Shown here: positions 1-7,771 of the stretch, piece by piece
Layout: each line of letters opens with the position of its first letter
How positions within the stretch are numbered: position 1 is the first letter of the stretch
NCBI GenBank assembly: GCA_016200765.1
Contig: JACQEC010000004.1
Location: forward strand, 1 to 36,318
Direction of reading: 5' to 3'
DNA from: Chloroflexota bacterium
GTDB lineage: Bacteria > Chloroflexota > Anaerolineae > JACRMK01
DNA length: 36,318 nucleotides
Made by a program: the position numbers and the translations under genes
The notes under the pieces: model-generated
Database searches by the model: none
What the model was told of the DNA's origin: nothing
What the model saw: only the letters and a program-made list of their open reading frames with translations

Positions 1-2
1 TC

Positions 3-239
3 GCAGGCCATCTGCTGTCGTATCTGGCGGCCACGCAACCCGCCGTGCCCAGTGGCTTCTGGGACCGTAGCCCGCGCCGCACGCCGGGCAGACTGCGCCG
101 CGCACTCGCCCGCGCCGATTTTTTCACAGACTTCACGTTGCACAGCCGCATGCGTGAAAAAAACTCGCCGACTGAACACCTACCCAAAGGTTTTAACGCC
201 CATTTGCGTGAGCCGTTCGCTCACGCTCGACAAATTTAG
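3..239 (+). CDS. C-terminal end of an unrecognised protein (5' end outside window)
   Basis: This frame is open from the window edge to a TAG at 237-239 and encodes about 78 residues. The segment is basic and Arg-rich, followed by a less biased tail that includes TLHSRMREKNSPTEHL. I do not recognise a family. Two other frames are also open across much of this stretch, so the frame choice rests only on a more protein-like composition. It could be the tail of a transposase or another accessory protein, but nothing in the visible part proves this. No terminator is evident after it. Confidence 0.3.
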   Translation, partial: AGHLLSYLAATQPAVPSGFWDRSPRRTPGRLRRALARADFFTDFTLHSRMREKNSPTEHLPKGFNAHLREPFAHARQI

Positions 240-272
240 CGGAAACTAGAGTTATACCCACGTCAAGGAATT

Positions 273-545
273 GTGGTTGATTACGGAGTTAGTTACCTTC
301 TCAAAGATAAGATTATTGTGGGTTGCCCACAGAACGACGCTGATATCCGTCTCTATCTGTGGGCCCCGCAAACACGTTCTACATTTGAAGACATCCAACT
401 GCGCCTGGCGACTTTCTATGGGGAGAACTACTTTCGCCCATTGATAGAAGTGACGAAGCTGAATGTGCCGACCTTCTATCAGACCTTCAAGAACCCCAAC
501 AACCAAACCTGTATTGAAACCCCCGACGCCATATGGCCTGGCTGA
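273..545 (+). CDS. Small hypothetical protein or gene fragment, AT-richer than its surroundings
   Basis: The frame is open from 240 to the TGA at 543-545. The only start candidate near the beginning is GTG at 273, giving 90 residues, and it has no convincing ribosome binding site. The product begins VDYGVSYLLKDKIIVG and has balanced, globular-looking composition (LYLWAPQTRSTFEDIQ, RLATFYGENYFRPL). The DNA is clearly less GC-rich than the terminase genes that follow. It may be the C-terminal remnant of a transferred gene that lost its start, because it follows the previous stop directly in the same frame. An opposite-strand frame at 252-506 is also open but has a less natural composition. I cannot assign a function. 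Confidence 0.3.
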   Translation: MVDYGVSYLLKDKIIVGCPQNDADIRLYLWAPQTRSTFEDIQLRLATFYGENYFRPLIEVTKLNVPTFYQTFKNPNNQTCIETPDAIWPG

Positions 546-655
546 TACGAGGCTTGACTGAATAGACGCCCTCCGCTGGCCGCCCGCCGCGCGGGTGTTT
601 GCAGAACCCGCACAGCGGGTTTTCCACCGTAGTCGGTTTCCAACCGATGCCCCTA

Positions 656-684
656 TTGAATTATCAGAACATTTGTGCTATGAT
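656..684 (+). promoter_or_regulatory. Sigma70-type promoter of the terminase pair
   Basis: TTGAAT at 656-661 and TATGAT at 679-684 are separated by exactly 17 bp. The predicted transcript start, near 691, lies about 2 nt before the ATG at 693, so the mRNA would be essentially leaderless. A short perfect hairpin (TCGGTT / AACCGA, 633-647) lies just upstream. The stretch 546-655 otherwise holds only GC-rich spacer. Confidence 0.6.
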
Positions 685-692
685 GGACGCCG

Positions 693-1067
693 ATGACCAA
701 GAGCCCGGCGTCCCCCCGCCCCGGCGCGCGCGCCAAGCGCCCGGCCCGCCCCCGCAAACACCCCAGCGACGCCCAGGGCTGGAAGGAAAGCATCGAGCGC
801 GTGCTGGCCGAGAAGACCGACAAGAAATTCGCCCGCTACGGCGAGACGTACCGCGACGCGCTCGTGCGCGCGGCCATCCAGCACGCGATTGAGGGCAACG
901 CCAGCATTCTGCGGCAACTGTTCGACCGCAGTGAGGGCAAGGTCGGCGCGGCCGGGCAGAAGCCGCGCGGCCGGAGGCCGATACAGATCGTCGAGATCGC
1001 GCCCCCCGCGCCCGCGGCCCCGCCGCCGCCCGATGACGCCGCCGCGCCCCCGCCCCATGACCGCTGA
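693..1067 (+). CDS. Putative phage terminase small subunit-like protein
   Basis: The product is 124 residues. A basic Arg/Pro/Lys N-terminus (about 1-27) is followed by a helical central part (about 28-85: WKESIERVLAEK, YRDALVRAAIQHAIEGN, ILRQLFDRSEGK) and then a Pro/Ala-rich tail. The central part resembles the small DNA-binding proteins encoded just before terminase large subunits, where the small subunit recognises DNA and hands it to the packaging motor. Sequence resemblance alone is modest. The call rests mainly on position: its last 11 bp overlap the start of a clear terminase large subunit in another frame, which suggests translational coupling. The ATG lies just downstream of a strong promoter with almost no leader. 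No other head, portal or tail gene is visible. Confidence 0.6.
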   Translation: MTKSPASPRPGARAKRPARPRKHPSDAQGWKESIERVLAEKTDKKFARYGETYRDALVRAAIQHAIEGNASILRQLFDRSEGKVGAAGQKPRGRRPIQIVEIAPPAPAAPPPPDDAAAPPPHDR

Positions 1068-2454
1068 TCGCCCGCCCGCGTTTCTGTCCGTCGCCGATCA
1101 TCGCTTGCGCGTCTGCTTGCACCCCGGCCAGTGGCAGGCCTGGTGCAGTGCGCGCCGCATCGTCTGTGTGCTGGCGGGCGCGCAGGGCGGCAAGACCGTC
1201 TTCGGGCCGGTCTGGCTCCTGCGCGAAATGCAACGACAGGGCCCCGGCGACTATCTGGTGGTCACGCCCACCTACCCGCTCCTGCGGCTGAAGGCTCTGC
1301 CCAGTTTCCTCTATCTGTTTCAGGGCCTGCTTGACCTCGGCGAGTACAGCGCGGCGCACAACGCCTTTACCCTGTCGCCCGGCGGCGCGCAGGCGCTCTT
1401 TGGCGCGGCGCATGACCCACAGCAGGTGACGCGCGTCCTGTTCGGCTATGCGTCCAACCCAGAATCGCTGGAAAGCGCGACCATTCAAGCCGCGTGGCTC
1501 GACGAGGCGGGCATGGCCCGCTTTCCCGTCGCGTCGTGGGAGGCGATTCTGCGGCGCCTGTCGCTGGCGCGCGGCCGCATCCTCATCACCACCACCCTCT
1601 ACAACCTCGGCTGGCTCAAACAGCAGGTCTATGACCGCTATCTGGCGGGCGACCCGACGATAGACGTGATCAACTTCCCATCGTCGCTGAACCCGCGCTT
1701 TCCGGCGGCCGAGTTTGCCGAGCGCGCGCTGACCATGCCCGCCTGGCGCTTCAACATGCTCTACCGCGCGCGCTACGATAGACCGGCCGGCCTCATCTAC
1801 GATAACTTCGACAGCCGCGCCGACGTCATCCCGCGCTTCGCCATCCCTTCCGGCTGGAAGCGCGCCGTGGGGCTGGACTTCGGCGGCGTGAACACGGCCG
1901 CCGTCTTCTTCGCGCGCGACCCGGCCGCCAGACGCTGGATTCTCTACCGCACCTACAAAGCCGGAGGCCGCACCGCCGCCGAGCACGCGCGTGAGATCAA
2001 GCGCGGCGAGCCGCCCTTCGCGCTCGTCGCCGGAGGCTCGCCCGCCGAAGACCAGTGGCGCAAGGAGTTCAGCACCGCCGGCCTGCCGGTGCGCGCGCCG
2101 CTCGTCCGCGATGTCGAGATCGGCATCCAGCGCGTCTATCGCCTGCACGCGCGCCACCGCATTCAGGTCTTCGACGACCTAACGGACTACCTGAATGAGA
2201 AGCAAACCTACAGCCGCGTGGTGGACGATGCGGGGAACGTGCTGGAGGGCATCGAGGGCAAGGCTCACTATCACCTGATGGACGCCGAGCGCTACATCGC
2301 GGGCTATCTGGTGCGCCGCCCGGCCAGCGGCATCTCGGCGCCCGGCGCGGCCTATCCGGTGGACGAGCGCGCCGACAAGCGGCCCGACGAAGCCGACGGC
2401 CGCCCGCTGACCCTGCGCGAGTTGATGGAGGACGCGACCCGCACGCGGTATTGA
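1057..2454 (+). CDS. Phage terminase large subunit (packaging ATPase/nuclease), orphan
   Basis: The product is 465 residues from ATG 1057, which overlaps the preceding gene. The ATPase half has a Walker A-like AGAQGGKT (about 40-47), a Walker B AAWLDEAG (Asp149, Glu150) and an ITTT coupling motif near 177-180. The C-terminal half matches the RNase H-like terminase nuclease: VGLDFGGVNTA (Asp274) and a late LMDAERYI acidic site. The middle acidic position, usually a GDP/ADS-type motif, reads VAGGSPAED here, so one metal ligand may be missing or shifted. In phages and gene transfer agents this enzyme pumps DNA into capsids. Here it is followed by an unrelated metabolic gene with no portal or capsid gene, so it is either a prophage remnant or a retained orphan. 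The frame is intact and uses the same GC-rich codons as its neighbours, which argues against recent decay. Confidence 0.85.
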   Translation: MTADRPPAFLSVADHRLRVCLHPGQWQAWCSARRIVCVLAGAQGGKTVFGPVWLLREMQRQGPGDYLVVTPTYPLLRLKALPSFLYLFQGLLDLGEYSAAHNAFTLSPGGAQALFGAAHDPQQVTRVLFGYASNPESLESATIQAAWLDEAGMARFPVASWEAILRRLSLARGRILITTTLYNLGWLKQQVYDRYLAGDPTIDVINFPSSLNPRFPAAEFAERALTMPAWRFNMLYRARYDRPAGLIYDNFDSRADVIPRFAIPSGWKRAVGLDFGGVNTAAVFFARDPAARRWILYRTYKAGGRTAAEHAREIKRGEPPFALVAGGSPAEDQWRKEFSTAGLPVRAPLVRDVEIGIQRVYRLHARHRIQVFDDLTDYLNEKQTYSRVVDDAGNVLEGIEGKAHYHLMDAERYIAGYLVRRPASGISAPGAAYPVDERADKRPDEADGRPLTLRELMEDATRTRY

Positions 2455-2460
2455 GCGCAG

Positions 2461-2506
2461 GGAGTAGGGAGTAGGAAGTAAGGAATAGGGAATTGAGCTT
2501 GTCGAA
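2461..2506. repeat. GAGTAGGGAGTAG-type simple repeat plus degenerate dispersed repeat
   Basis: Right after the terminase stop there is a run of GGAGTA/GGAAGTA/GGAATA units (2461-2492), followed by TTGAGCTTGTCGAA (2493-2506). The latter is a degenerate copy of the CCTGAGCCTGTCGAAGG element found at 18365, 26226, 31243 and 33112. No gene is seen between 2455 and 2622. Confidence 0.5.
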
Positions 2507-2558
2507 CCACAGGCCGCGCTATGACCTTTGAGGGACCTTGTGTCTGATGCCGATGCCT

Positions 2559-2587
2559 TTGGCTCACCCGTCCTTCTATGATATAGT
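2559..2587 (+). promoter_or_regulatory. Sigma70-type promoter before the PEP-binding domain gene
   Basis: TTGGCT at 2559-2564 and TATAGT at 2582-2587 have 17 bp between them. An overlapping TATGAT at 2577-2582 is an alternative -10. The predicted start near 2594 leaves a leader of about 29 nt before ATG 2623. That leader contains two out-of-frame ATGs at 2595 and 2609, both in repeated GGGACGATGAG-like sequence. Confidence 0.5.
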
Positions 2588-2622
2588 TCGCCCCATGAGA
2601 GCGGGACGATGAGCGCGCGACG

Positions 2623-3477
2623 ATGAACATCGTTTGGCTGGGCGACGCGCCCGCCCACGAGCGGCTGTTGGTGGGCGGGAAAGCCGCCAACCTTAGCCGC
2701 CTGGCCGGCATCCACCGCGTGCCGCCCGGCTTCTGTTTGACGACTACAGCGTTTGGGGCGGCCTCGGCCAACGGCTCCATCGTCATGCCGCCGGCGCTGT
2801 ACGACGAAATCGCCGCGGCCTACTTCGCGCTAGCCGAGCGCGCGGGTGTGGCCGAACCGAGCGTGGCCGTGCGCTCGTCGGCGGTGGACGAAGACGGCAG
2901 TGGCGCGTCGTTTGCGGGCCAGCACGACACCTATCTGAACATCACCGGCGCCGAAGCCATCGCGCAAGCGGTTGCGCGCTGTTGGGAATCCGCCGGAGCC
3001 GCGCGCGCGCTGGCCTACCGCGACCAACAGGGGCTGGCGCGCGATGCTGTGCGGCTGGCCGTATTGGTCCAGCAGTTGGTCGCCGCCGATGTCGCGGCGG
3101 TGCTGTTCAGCGCGAACCCTGTCACCGGCAGTCGCGACGAGGTGTTGATCAACGCCGCGTGGGGGCTGGGCGAAAGCATCGTCGGCGGCACCGTCACACC
3201 CGACACCTACGTCGTTCGCAAGTCAGACCTGCAGGTGATAGATCGGCAGATTGGCGACAAGCGGCGCATGACCGTCTCCATCTCCGGCGGCACGCAAGAG
3301 GTGGATGTGCCGCGCGTCTTGCGCCTGCGCCCGGCCTTGAGCGACGATCAGGCCGCCGAGATGGCGCGGCTGGCGCTGGCGCTGGAGGCGGCGATGGGCT
3401 GGGCGGTGGATGTCGAGTGCGCCTATGCGATGGGGCATCTGTATTTACTGCAGTGCCGCCCCATCACGACGCTGTAA
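2623..3477 (+). CDS. Stand-alone PEP/pyruvate-binding (PPDK N-terminal, ATP-grasp) domain protein
   Basis: The 284-residue product matches the nucleotide-binding domain of PEP synthase, pyruvate phosphate dikinase and rifampicin phosphotransferase. Seen in order: LVGGKAANLSRLAG near the N-terminus, VPPGFCLTT, VRSSAVDEDGSGASFAGQHDTYLNI (about 85-108), VLFSANPVTGSRDEVLINAAWGLGESIVGG (about 160-190) and the closing LLQCRPITTL. In full-length enzymes this domain phosphorylates a swivelling His domain, which then serves a PEP-forming or drug-binding domain. Neither of those domains follows here, and the protein ends exactly at the natural domain boundary. It may therefore work with a separately encoded His domain elsewhere. 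ATG 2623 is chosen because it fits the family N-terminus; a start further upstream is not available in frame. Confidence 0.8.
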   Translation: MNIVWLGDAPAHERLLVGGKAANLSRLAGIHRVPPGFCLTTTAFGAASANGSIVMPPALYDEIAAAYFALAERAGVAEPSVAVRSSAVDEDGSGASFAGQHDTYLNITGAEAIAQAVARCWESAGAARALAYRDQQGLARDAVRLAVLVQQLVAADVAAVLFSANPVTGSRDEVLINAAWGLGESIVGGTVTPDTYVVRKSDLQVIDRQIGDKRRMTVSISGGTQEVDVPRVLRLRPALSDDQAAEMARLALALEAAMGWAVDVECAYAMGHLYLLQCRPITTL

Positions 3478-3491
3478 CCCGCACCTGCGCC

Positions 3492-3667
3492 AATTGCTAT
3501 CAACGGATGGCCTGCGGCGTAACGGATGAGCGGATGGGGGGCCTCGGGCGCATGGCGCATCCTGTAGGGGCGAAGCCGCGCGTGGCGGGCACGGTCGCTC
3601 GGCCATAGGTGCTAACGCGCGGCTTCGCCCCTACACCTCATCCGCTATCCCCATCCGCTGATAACCC
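3492..3667. repeat. Composite palindromic dispersed repeat
   Basis: The spacer is built of nested inverted repeats. The outer arms are TTGCTATCAACGGAT (from 3492) with GGATGAGCGGATGGGG, mirrored by CATCCGCTATCCCCATCCGCTGATA (about 3642-3666). The inner arms are TGTAGGGGCGAAGCCGCGCG (about 3564-3583) and its complement (about 3614-3633). The outer arm word recurs near 7952-7966 and the inner arm recurs at 4834 and in part at 21093, so these are family members and not a one-off hairpin. No gene is seen here. Confidence 0.7.
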
Positions 3668-3683
3668 ACTGCCGTTCCGCTAT

Positions 3684-3712
3684 TTGAATCCCTACCCGCT
3701 TTTGGTTATACT
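3684..3712 (+). promoter_or_regulatory. Sigma70-type promoter of the CxxCH lipoprotein gene
   Basis: TTGAAT at 3684-3689 and TATACT at 3707-3712 are 17 bp apart. The predicted start near 3719 gives a leader of about 25 nt that contains the ribosome binding site GAGGGAGGG before GTG 3744. Confidence 0.6.
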
Positions 3713-3743
3713 ATCGCTTCAGAATCGCAGTGAGGGAGGGCAC

Positions 3744-4220
3744 GTGCGATGGAAGCAGGTTCTTAGCCAAGCGGCCATGGGGCTGGCGCTGTTGGCGGGT
3801 TGTGGCGCGCCACCCGCGCCGACCACCACCCCGCCGCCGGTCGCCGCCGCGCCTACGGTGGCGCCGGCCGTCACAGCCGCGCCAACTCCCGCGCCCAGCC
3901 CAACCCCTGCTCCCAGCCCCACCCCCGCGGGCGTCAGTTTCCGCCGCGACGTGCAGCCCGTGCTGGCGAAGTATTGCGTCAAGTGCCACAGCGACCAATC
4001 TATTCTCGGCAAGCCGCCGAACAATTTTCGCCTCACCAGTTACATAGACCTGATGAAGGGCGGCGAGTATGGCATAGACGTGATCCCTTTCAACCCGGAT
4101 GACAGCCGGCTCATTTTTTTTGTGACCGGCAAGAAGATGCCCGGCGATGGCACGCCCGTTGACCCGCCAGATGTGCAGGTGTTGATCAAATGGGTGGCCG
4201 AAGGCGCGAAGGACAATTAG
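3744..4220 (+). CDS. Lipoprotein with a cytochrome c-type haem-binding site
   Basis: The product is 158 residues. GTG 3744 is chosen because GAGGGAGGG lies 4-12 nt upstream and the N-terminus then reads as a lipoprotein signal (MRWKQVLSQAAMGLALLAGC) with lipobox LLAGC. A Pro/Thr/Ala linker of about 45 residues follows. The globular part has RRDVQPVLAKYCVKCHSD, with the CxxCH motif Cys-Val-Lys-Cys-His, and ends LIKWVAEGAKDN. This order resembles the single-haem cytochrome c-like domain (the planctomycete-type PSCyt1 group) found in many exported proteins. A covalently bound haem would make it an outer-face electron carrier. A distal Met ligand could be in KKMPGDGTPV. The neighbours give no direct redox partner. 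The next gene starts 107 bp downstream. Confidence 0.75.
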   Translation: MRWKQVLSQAAMGLALLAGCGAPPAPTTTPPPVAAAPTVAPAVTAAPTPAPSPTPAPSPTPAGVSFRRDVQPVLAKYCVKCHSDQSILGKPPNNFRLTSYIDLMKGGEYGIDVIPFNPDDSRLIFFVTGKKMPGDGTPVDPPDVQVLIKWVAEGAKDN

Positions 4221-4233
4221 CGGAAAGGAGGTT

Positions 4234-4281
4234 ATGCGTCAAGCAATCGTCAGAGATGTTATCATCAGGCGCGCCGCGTGA
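4234..4281 (+). CDS. Possible 15-residue leader peptide with a strong ribosome binding site
   Basis: AAAGGAGG (4224-4231) stands 2 nt before ATG 4234, close to an ideal Shine-Dalgarno site. The frame runs MRQAIVRDVIIRRAA and stops at TGA 4279-4281, 46 bp before the next real start at 4328. It could be a translated leader for the downstream exported protein, or a remnant of a lost gene start. Length alone cannot prove coding, so confidence is low. Confidence 0.3.
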   Translation: MRQAIVRDVIIRRAA

Positions 4282-4327
4282 GGTCATCACTCGCGTTTCG
4301 CGCACATTCCATTCCCTCGGAGGGGTC

Positions 4328-4819
4328 ATGAAACTTAGCCGCACACTGTTACTGCTCTCGCTCGTTGCGCTTCTGCTCTCGTTGAGCGCGCTGGCGGTTT
4401 CGGCGCAGGGCACGCCGACCGTCACGTTCAAGTCGCCCGCCGCCAACGCCACCGTCACCGGTCCGGACGCGACCATCACCTGGGACTCGTCAGCGGATGT
4501 GACCATCGTGGCCGGCAAGGATGCCAAGCAGTTGACCGAGATTCCCACCGGCGATCCCGCGATCATCCACACCGCCGCCAAGGAATACAAGTGGGTCGGC
4601 GTCTCTGCGGGCAAGCACACCGTCAGCATCGTGCTCGGTTACTCCAACCACACGCCGTGGCAGCCGCGCACGGTCGCGACCATAAGCTTCACGGTCGTCG
4701 CGCCCCTGCCGAAGTCCGGCGCCGCGCAGGCCGCGCAGGCGTCGCTCGTCGCGGGCGTGTTGCTGTCCGCCGCTGTGCTCGCCTTCGCCCTCGGCCGCAA
4801 ACTGCGCTCCGCGCGTTAG
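4328..4819 (+). CDS. Small exported, C-terminally membrane-anchored protein
   Basis: The product is 163 residues from ATG 4328, with GGAGGGG (4319-4325) just before it. A classical signal peptide (about 1-27, MKLSRTLLLLSLVALLLSLS ending in AVSAQ) leads into a beta-rich ectodomain of about 100 residues (TVTFKSPAANATVTGPDATITW and later SIVLGYSNHTPWQPRTVATISFTVV) that looks like an Ig/fibronectin-like fold. A final hydrophobic helix (about 136-155) and a basic RKLRSAR tail follow. This layout of signal, domain, membrane helix and positive tail is that of a surface protein held in the membrane. The family is not recognised, but the domain resembles short proteins predicted to bind chloride or sugars only at the level of fold type. 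It probably shares the transcript of the upstream lipoprotein. Confidence 0.65.
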   Translation: MKLSRTLLLLSLVALLLSLSALAVSAQGTPTVTFKSPAANATVTGPDATITWDSSADVTIVAGKDAKQLTEIPTGDPAIIHTAAKEYKWVGVSAGKHTVSIVLGYSNHTPWQPRTVATISFTVVAPLPKSGAAQAAQASLVAGVLLSAAVLAFALGRKLRSAR

Positions 4820-4829
4820 CACACGATCA

Positions 4830-4966
4830 ACCCGTAGGGGCGAAGCCGCGCGCACGCATCACCGCGTGACCGATCACGACAGCCGCGCGTGGCTTCGCCC
4901 TTCCCGTCCACCACGCGCACGCATCACCGCGTGACCGATCAGGACAGCCGCGCGCGGCTTCGCCCC
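4830..4966. repeat. Tandem 65-bp direct repeat flanked by GGGGCGAAGCCGCGCG arms
   Basis: A unit starting GCGCACGCATCACCGCGTGA occurs at 4850-4899 and again at 4915-4964 (period 65 bp) with only a few differences. TAGGGGCGAAGCCGCGCG at 4834-4851 is mirrored by CGCGCGGCTTCGCCCCA at about 4950-4966. The repeat fills the whole gap between two convergent genes and may act as a two-way transcription stop. No U-tract is present. Confidence 0.65.
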
Positions 4967-4968
4967 AC

Positions 4969-7764
4969 CTATCGTATCAAAATGGGTAGGTATAGAAACG
5001 AACTGAAGTAGTTTGACAGGTTGCCAGCCTGATCGCGCGCCCGCACGCGGAACTGGTAGGCGCTCCCAGCCTGACCGATGAAGATGCCCGTCGTGCTGGT
5101 CGTCGCCGTCAGCCAATCCTGCCAGACGCCGCCCGCAACATCCTGACTCTGCACGTCAAACGAAGCCACCCCTGACAGCGCGTCCTGCCCGGCCCAGACC
5201 ACACTGATCGCCGTCGTCGAGATGACGAGCGATGTGATCACAACCGCCGGCGGCTGTGAGTCCACGTTAAAGACATAGAGCGGGCTGGTGGCCGTAATCC
5301 CCTTCACGTTTCCCATCTGAAACTGAACCTGCTGGCCTATCCCATCGCTGGTCGCCGCCGTCGCCGAGATGGTTTGCGCCGCCGTTGTGCCGCTGATGCC
5401 CGACACCGAAGCGGTCAGCCAGTTCGTCCACGTCACGCCGCCGTTGCTGGACAGGCGGTATTTGCCTTTGGTGATGTCTAGGCCGGACGCCATGTCCTGC
5501 GCGGTGATCGTCAGCGCCTGCGTGGCCGTCAGCCACCGCGTGGTAAAGGGCGGCGGCAACGGCGCGACGTCGGCGGAGATATTCCCCGCGCTGTCGGCAA
5601 ACTTGGCGACGACCGTGCCGGTGGTCAGCGGCGCGGACAGCACCCAGGTGGTCGTCAGCGGGCTGGTGGCCGGATAGCGGGCGACCAGCACCCGGTCGAG
5701 CCACAGGTCGGCACTGCCATACAGCCATAGGCGGAACTCCAAGCCGGTGACCGTGGCGGAGGGATAGGTGAAGTCCACGAAAAATTCTTGGTAGGCGTTG
5801 GCCGCGCGGAAGTCGGTGCCATAGATGCGCTTGATGCCAACCGGCACGCTAAGGTTGTAATTCGTGATGACATCCATGTAGCCGAGCTCGGCAGTGGTGA
5901 TCACGTTGTTGGTCTTCAGGCGGAAATAGGCGCGGTACGATGGGCCGACCGGCAGGCCGAAGGTGTACGGGCCATAGAGCGCGGCGGCGTAGGGGCTGTA
6001 GACGACGCCTCCATTCCCGCTGGCCGGCGCGTACATCGCCTGCCCGTTCAGCGCGGCGGCGTCGCTGACCACCGTGCCAACCGTCAGAGAATATTGTTTC
6101 TCGCCTTCCCAAATCCAGTTGTTGCTCATGCCGTAACCGGCGAACCCACTGCCGCTGTCCGTGCCGCTCAACTGCGCCGTCACAGTCAGGCTGGTGGTCA
6201 GGTGCGGCACCGACAGCGTGCCGGTCGGCGGCGCGCGGTCTAGCCCCAGCGTCAGCGTGGCGACCTGCGTGTTGGAGAGCGTCGCGGTGATGAACAGCGA
6301 GCCGAGCGGCTGGTCGGGTAGGTTCGTCAGGTCGAGCGCGCTGACGAGCGCGTTGGTGGTGACGAGCGTGTTCGTCAGGCCACTGCCGCGCGCGTAGACG
6401 CTCAAGCGGCTGTTGTTGCTGGTGGCGGCCACAATCCGCGCACGGTTCGCGTTCAGGTACCGGTTGTTCCACGGCGCGTTAAACGCGCCAAAGTTGGTCG
6501 GCCCCTCGATGGTGACGCTGGAATAGTAGTGGGTGAGAATCTGGATGTAATCCCAGCCATAGGTAAGCGCCCAGCGGTTCGCGCCGTTCTGCGACATGCC
6601 GATGCCGTGCCCACTGCGCGTGTAGCCGAACGAGACCGGGTCATCCACGGCGGCGAGATACTGCTGACAGCAGGAGCTGAACCAGTTCGACAAGGTCGGG
6701 TCGCCGTTCTCGGCGGAGTAGAGCGTGTCTATCAGCGCTCCGCCATAGGCAACGTACTGGCCGACGGTCGCCGTGACCGCCGCCGTCGAGCGCGCATCCA
6801 CTTTGTTCGGGCACATCGCCTGCGATAACGTCCAGTCGGTCACGTCGTAACTGCTTCCGCCGCTGCCAAGGATTTCGTTCCACGCATAGGTGCGCGAGGC
6901 CACGGCCTGCACCTTCAACTGCTCGGTCGGGTCGGAAGCGGAAATCTCCGTCGGCACGACATACGTGAGGTAGGTTTCAAAGGCGTAGGTGTCAATCTGG
7001 CCCGCCGGCACGCCGGGGCGGCAGGTGTTGTTGATATCGTGAGAGACGCGAATCGTCGCGGGCTCGGTCAGCGCCAGCGGCGCGGGGATGAGCGGCGCGG
7101 GCTTCTCAACCCGCGGCCAGCCGGTGATGGGTGTGCGCGCAGAGGCGACATAGACATCGCCCTGATGCTCGAAGGCAATCTGCGCGCCGTCGGGCGACCA
7201 GACCGGCGCGCTGGCTTCGGCGACGAGTGACAGAATATTTTGCCCGTCGGCGTCGGCGGCCCAGATGGCGCTTAGCCCGTGCGTCTCACTGCCGCGCGGC
7301 GTGCGCGTAAAGACAAAGCGCGAGCCGTCGGGCGCGAACAGCGGCGGGCCAAAGTACTCGCTGTCGCTGGTCAGCAGGCGGCGCGGCTGACTGCCGTCGG
7401 CCAGCGATACCCACAGTTCGGGCGCGGTGGACATCGCGGCGATGACGGTCACGGCGCGGGTGGCACTGCGGCTCGTCAATTCGCGCTCGGCGGGCGGCGA
7501 GTCGGCGGCGATCAACTCGGCGCGGCCATCGGCCGGCGCGATGCGCCAGAGCTGGCTGGCGATGCGTTGCCGTCCGGCCTCGTCCAGCAACGCGCCGGGG
7601 CGCATCACCCGCAGGCCATCGGCCTCCCAGCCAATCGGGGTGGAGTGGCCGTCAAACGTCAGGCGGCGCGGCTGGCCGTCCGGCCCCTGGGCCAGTGCCG
7701 GGGTCAGCAGGAGCAGGGCGGGCAGGCTGACGACGATGAGCAGAATGATTTTGCGGAGACGCAT
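4969..7764 (-). CDS. Secreted SpoIID/LytB-domain protein with beta-propeller-like and beta-sandwich parts
   Basis: The product is 931 residues from ATG 7764; the upstream ATG at 7809 is rejected because the signal peptide (MRLRKIILLIVVSLPALLLL, then TPALAQ) and a leaderless promoter both fit 7764. Residues about 30-215 contain PD40/TolB-like pieces (FAPDGSRFVFTR, WSPDGAQIAFEHQGDVYV). A SpoIID/LytB domain follows: YLTYVVPTEISA, LKVQAVASRTYAW, VTATVGQYVAYGG, YSAENGD, SGHGIGMSQNGANRWA and ILTHYY. In sporulators this family contains a peptidoglycan lytic transglycosylase; outside them it is a cell-wall amidase enhancer or unknown. The remaining C-terminal ~480 residues are Thr/Ser-rich beta domains. 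The last residues are LYLPILIR, almost the same tail as the divergent neighbour. It probably acts on or at the cell wall. Confidence 0.85.
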   Translation of the reverse strand: MRLRKIILLIVVSLPALLLLTPALAQGPDGQPRRLTFDGHSTPIGWEADGLRVMRPGALLDEAGRQRIASQLWRIAPADGRAELIAADSPPAERELTSRSATRAVTVIAAMSTAPELWVSLADGSQPRRLLTSDSEYFGPPLFAPDGSRFVFTRTPRGSETHGLSAIWAADADGQNILSLVAEASAPVWSPDGAQIAFEHQGDVYVASARTPITGWPRVEKPAPLIPAPLALTEPATIRVSHDINNTCRPGVPAGQIDTYAFETYLTYVVPTEISASDPTEQLKVQAVASRTYAWNEILGSGGSSYDVTDWTLSQAMCPNKVDARSTAAVTATVGQYVAYGGALIDTLYSAENGDPTLSNWFSSCCQQYLAAVDDPVSFGYTRSGHGIGMSQNGANRWALTYGWDYIQILTHYYSSVTIEGPTNFGAFNAPWNNRYLNANRARIVAATSNNSRLSVYARGSGLTNTLVTTNALVSALDLTNLPDQPLGSLFITATLSNTQVATLTLGLDRAPPTGTLSVPHLTTSLTVTAQLSGTDSGSGFAGYGMSNNWIWEGEKQYSLTVGTVVSDAAALNGQAMYAPASGNGGVVYSPYAAALYGPYTFGLPVGPSYRAYFRLKTNNVITTAELGYMDVITNYNLSVPVGIKRIYGTDFRAANAYQEFFVDFTYPSATVTGLEFRLWLYGSADLWLDRVLVARYPATSPLTTTWVLSAPLTTGTVVAKFADSAGNISADVAPLPPPFTTRWLTATQALTITAQDMASGLDITKGKYRLSSNGGVTWTNWLTASVSGISGTTAAQTISATAATSDGIGQQVQFQMGNVKGITATSPLYVFNVDSQPPAVVITSLVISTTAISVVWAGQDALSGVASFDVQSQDVAGGVWQDWLTATTSTTGIFIGQAGSAYQFRVRARDQAGNLSNYFSSFLYLPILIR

Positions 7765-7771
7765 TAATGCA

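Noticed and set aside
664..2157. Long minus-strand frame opposite the terminase genes
   Set aside because: Shadow of GC-rich coding DNA; Arg/Ala/Gly-rich composition, no motifs, while the plus strand has Walker motifs.
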